From NCBI RefSeq assembly GCF_900168325.1, contig NZ_FVZE01000004.1, forward strand, positions 1 through 64,000: a stretch of DNA of 64,000 nucleotides, read 5' to 3'. Both the position numbers and the translations under genes were made by a program. The DNA is from Novosphingobium mathurense (GTDB taxonomy: Bacteria; Pseudomonadota; Alphaproteobacteria; Sphingomonadales; Sphingomonadaceae). Below, piece by piece: positions 62,995 to 64,000 of this stretch. The stretch's first letter is position 1, and the number at the start of each line of letters is the position of its first letter. The notes below the pieces were generated by a model. It was not told where the DNA came from. It saw nothing but the letters and a program-made list of their open reading frames with translations, and did no database searches.

Positions 62995-63209
62995 ATGTCC
63001 CTCACCCGTGCGCAACATCCTTTTGAATTTACACCACGGCCTCAACCAGAACCTGAAGTGAAGCAGGCGATCCTGGCTTCCTGGGCGACCAGGTCATCCA
63101 TGTGGAACGGATCCCCGAACAGGGGACAGGGGTCCGGTTCGAAGCCCAACGCATGAAATTTGGTGTCTGGGTCACGCCAGTCGCTCTTGCCTTGCGTAAT
63201 GCCCGGTAA
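62995..63209 (+). pseudogene. Frameshifted short gene of unknown family
   Basis: An ATG with GGAGG seven bases upstream begins MSLTRAQHPFEFTPRPQPEP, but that frame soon becomes Ser/Gly/Asn-rich and stops at 63156. A different frame, open from 63057, reads DPGFLGDQVIHVERIPEQGT and VRFEAQRMKFGVWVTPVALA and stops at 63209; it looks like the true continuation. One indel near 63055 would join them. I do not recognise the protein family. Confidence 0.35.
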
Positions 63210-63308
63210 GGCGCCTTAGAGCTCAGGATAAATCGCTCGTCGCCTCAAACCCTGGAAGCATTTCGGGGAGTTTGACTGTCTTGACATGCGCGTGGGCGTA
63301 ACGGGAAG

Positions 63309-63791
63309 ATGGCGAGCATGAGATCCCGCAATCGATCCGGAAACATCGGCGCATTTCTGGGGGCAAACGCCTGGTCGGTCGCCGTTCTGGTCATGCTGAC
63401 GGCTTGTGGATCCGCAGAAGAAGCTCGACAGCCTGACGCTAAGCCGACCGGCTACACCATCCTTAAGGCCGATCTCTATGCGGCAAGCCCGGCGGACATT
63501 TGCCGAGCCAGGGATGCTGCATTCCTCAATGCCCTTGTCCAACGCGTAAGCGCGGCGCTTCCACCCGGCACTTCATCGTTCGACTTCGTCGAATTTCGTG
63601 CTGACGTTCCGGCCAATGGGAAGGCGGCGTCGGCGCTGCTGCGCTTTCGGACGAATGGGACTGATGGCGCTGCAGTCACGATGTATGCGGTCGCACCTTT
63701 CGATCCGCAGACCTGCGCGGTCGGCCCATTTTCGGGAGGTGTCGGTCAAGGTCCCGACGATCCGGGAGCGAGCGTAACGTTCAGGGAATAG
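63309..63791 (+). CDS. Small exported lipoprotein, unknown function
   Basis: A 160-residue protein with a lipoprotein signal: a basic N terminus, the hydrophobic run WSVAVLVMLTAC and a lipobox Cys at residue 33. The mature part is polar and Ala/Pro-rich, with two Cys residues that could form a disulfide (ICRARDAAF and PQTCAVGPF). It should be anchored in the outer or inner membrane. An ATG three codons later is an alternative start. It converges with the glycosylase gene. Confidence 0.65.
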   Translation: MASMRSRNRSGNIGAFLGANAWSVAVLVMLTACGSAEEARQPDAKPTGYTILKADLYAASPADICRARDAAFLNALVQRVSAALPPGTSSFDFVEFRADVPANGKAASALLRFRTNGTDGAAVTMYAVAPFDPQTCAVGPFSGGVGQGPDDPGASVTFRE

Positions 63792-63856
63792 GGCAGGTGA
63801 GCCGCCGAACGGGCTCCGGTGGATAGCATGGTGATACCCGGAGCGTGCCATGCCCG

Positions 63857-64000
63857 TCAGGCACGTCGGAAGCAGCCGGGTTCGTGATCGTCGACCATCC
63901 CTACGGCTTGCATGAAGGCATAGGCAATCGTCGGTCCGACGAACTTGAAGCCTTCGGCCTTGAGCGCCTTGGACAGCGCTGCGGAGGCCTGGGTGCTGGC
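63857..64000 (-). CDS. tag: DNA-3-methyladenine glycosylase I, C-terminal part (truncated by window edge)
   Basis: The last 47 codons of a Tag-type base-excision repair enzyme that removes 3-methyladenine from DNA. The sequence LSKALKAEGFKFVGPTIAYA then FMQAVGMVDDHEPGCFR is the family's conserved C-terminal region, including a zinc-site His and Cys. The stop codon is at 63857-63859. The start lies beyond base 64000. Confidence 0.9.
   Translation of the reverse strand, partial: ASTQASAALSKALKAEGFKFVGPTIAYAFMQAVGMVDDHEPGCFRRA

Overview
The window is a gene-dense, high-GC stretch with no rRNA, tRNA, CRISPR array or intact insertion sequence that I could recognise. Long TonB-dependent receptors, many Rieske, SDR, OYE and LLM-type catabolic enzymes, GPH-family sugar symporters and paired arylsulfatases suggest an alphaproteobacterial sphingomonad (Novosphingobium/Sphingobium-like). 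That assignment is inferred from gene content, not from a phylogenetic marker.

Layout. 1-6100: the 3' end of a Rieske oxygenase alpha subunit, a LuxR regulator, a dienoyl-CoA-reductase-like flavoenzyme, an Amj-type flippase and a TauE/SafE exporter. 6300-13814: mixed accessory genes (periplasmic trehalase, HbpS-like protein, DUF998 protein, Lar-like zinc ribbon, flavodiiron-like MBL protein, and a PPOx/VOC/NTF2 operon divergent from a LysR gene). 14141-35617: a large glycoside-catabolism region with a TetR regulator, DoxX and SnoaL-like proteins, a ThuA-domain protein, two GPH symporters, two paralogous TonB receptors, a Tat-type small subunit plus GMC oxidoreductase, an LLM oxidoreductase, two sugar-isomerase-type TIM barrels, a DUF6379 protein and a GH3 beta-glucosidase. 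The 340-residue TIM barrel followed at once by the DUF6379 protein looks like a C-glycoside deglycosidase alpha/beta pair. This supports a route of uptake, 3-oxidation of the sugar by the GMC enzyme, then cleavage of the 3-keto glycoside. Five copies of an 18-bp near-palindrome (CTATAA-N6-TTNTAG) lie at the promoters of this region and suggest one regulon, perhaps controlled by the local TetR protein.

36200-47138: a cytochrome c/PQQ dehydrogenase, two SDRs, an AraC regulator, and two arylsulfatases flanking a single polypeptide with two TetR-type DNA-binding halves. 47321-48300 is a decayed zone holding the 5' fragments of ldhA and ppsA. 48320-50187: a DUF1624-type membrane protein and a YaiI-family protein.

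50297-62762: an aromatic cluster with flavin reductase, nitrilase, gentisate-dioxygenase-like cupin, FAH-family hydrolase, hotdog thioesterase, two MarR regulators, a fused aryl-CoA hydroxylase/OYE, an isatin-hydrolase-like cyclase and a two-subunit 2-oxoacid:ferredoxin oxidoreductase. No aryl-CoA ligase is present. I propose that isatin is opened to isatinate, that isatinate is oxidatively decarboxylated directly to anthraniloyl-CoA, and that this is hydroxylated, released and ring-cleaved. A palindrome (AGTTGCATATGCAACT) and two degenerate copies connect the promoters of this cluster. The window ends with a small lipoprotein and the 3' end of a 3-methyladenine DNA glycosylase I gene.
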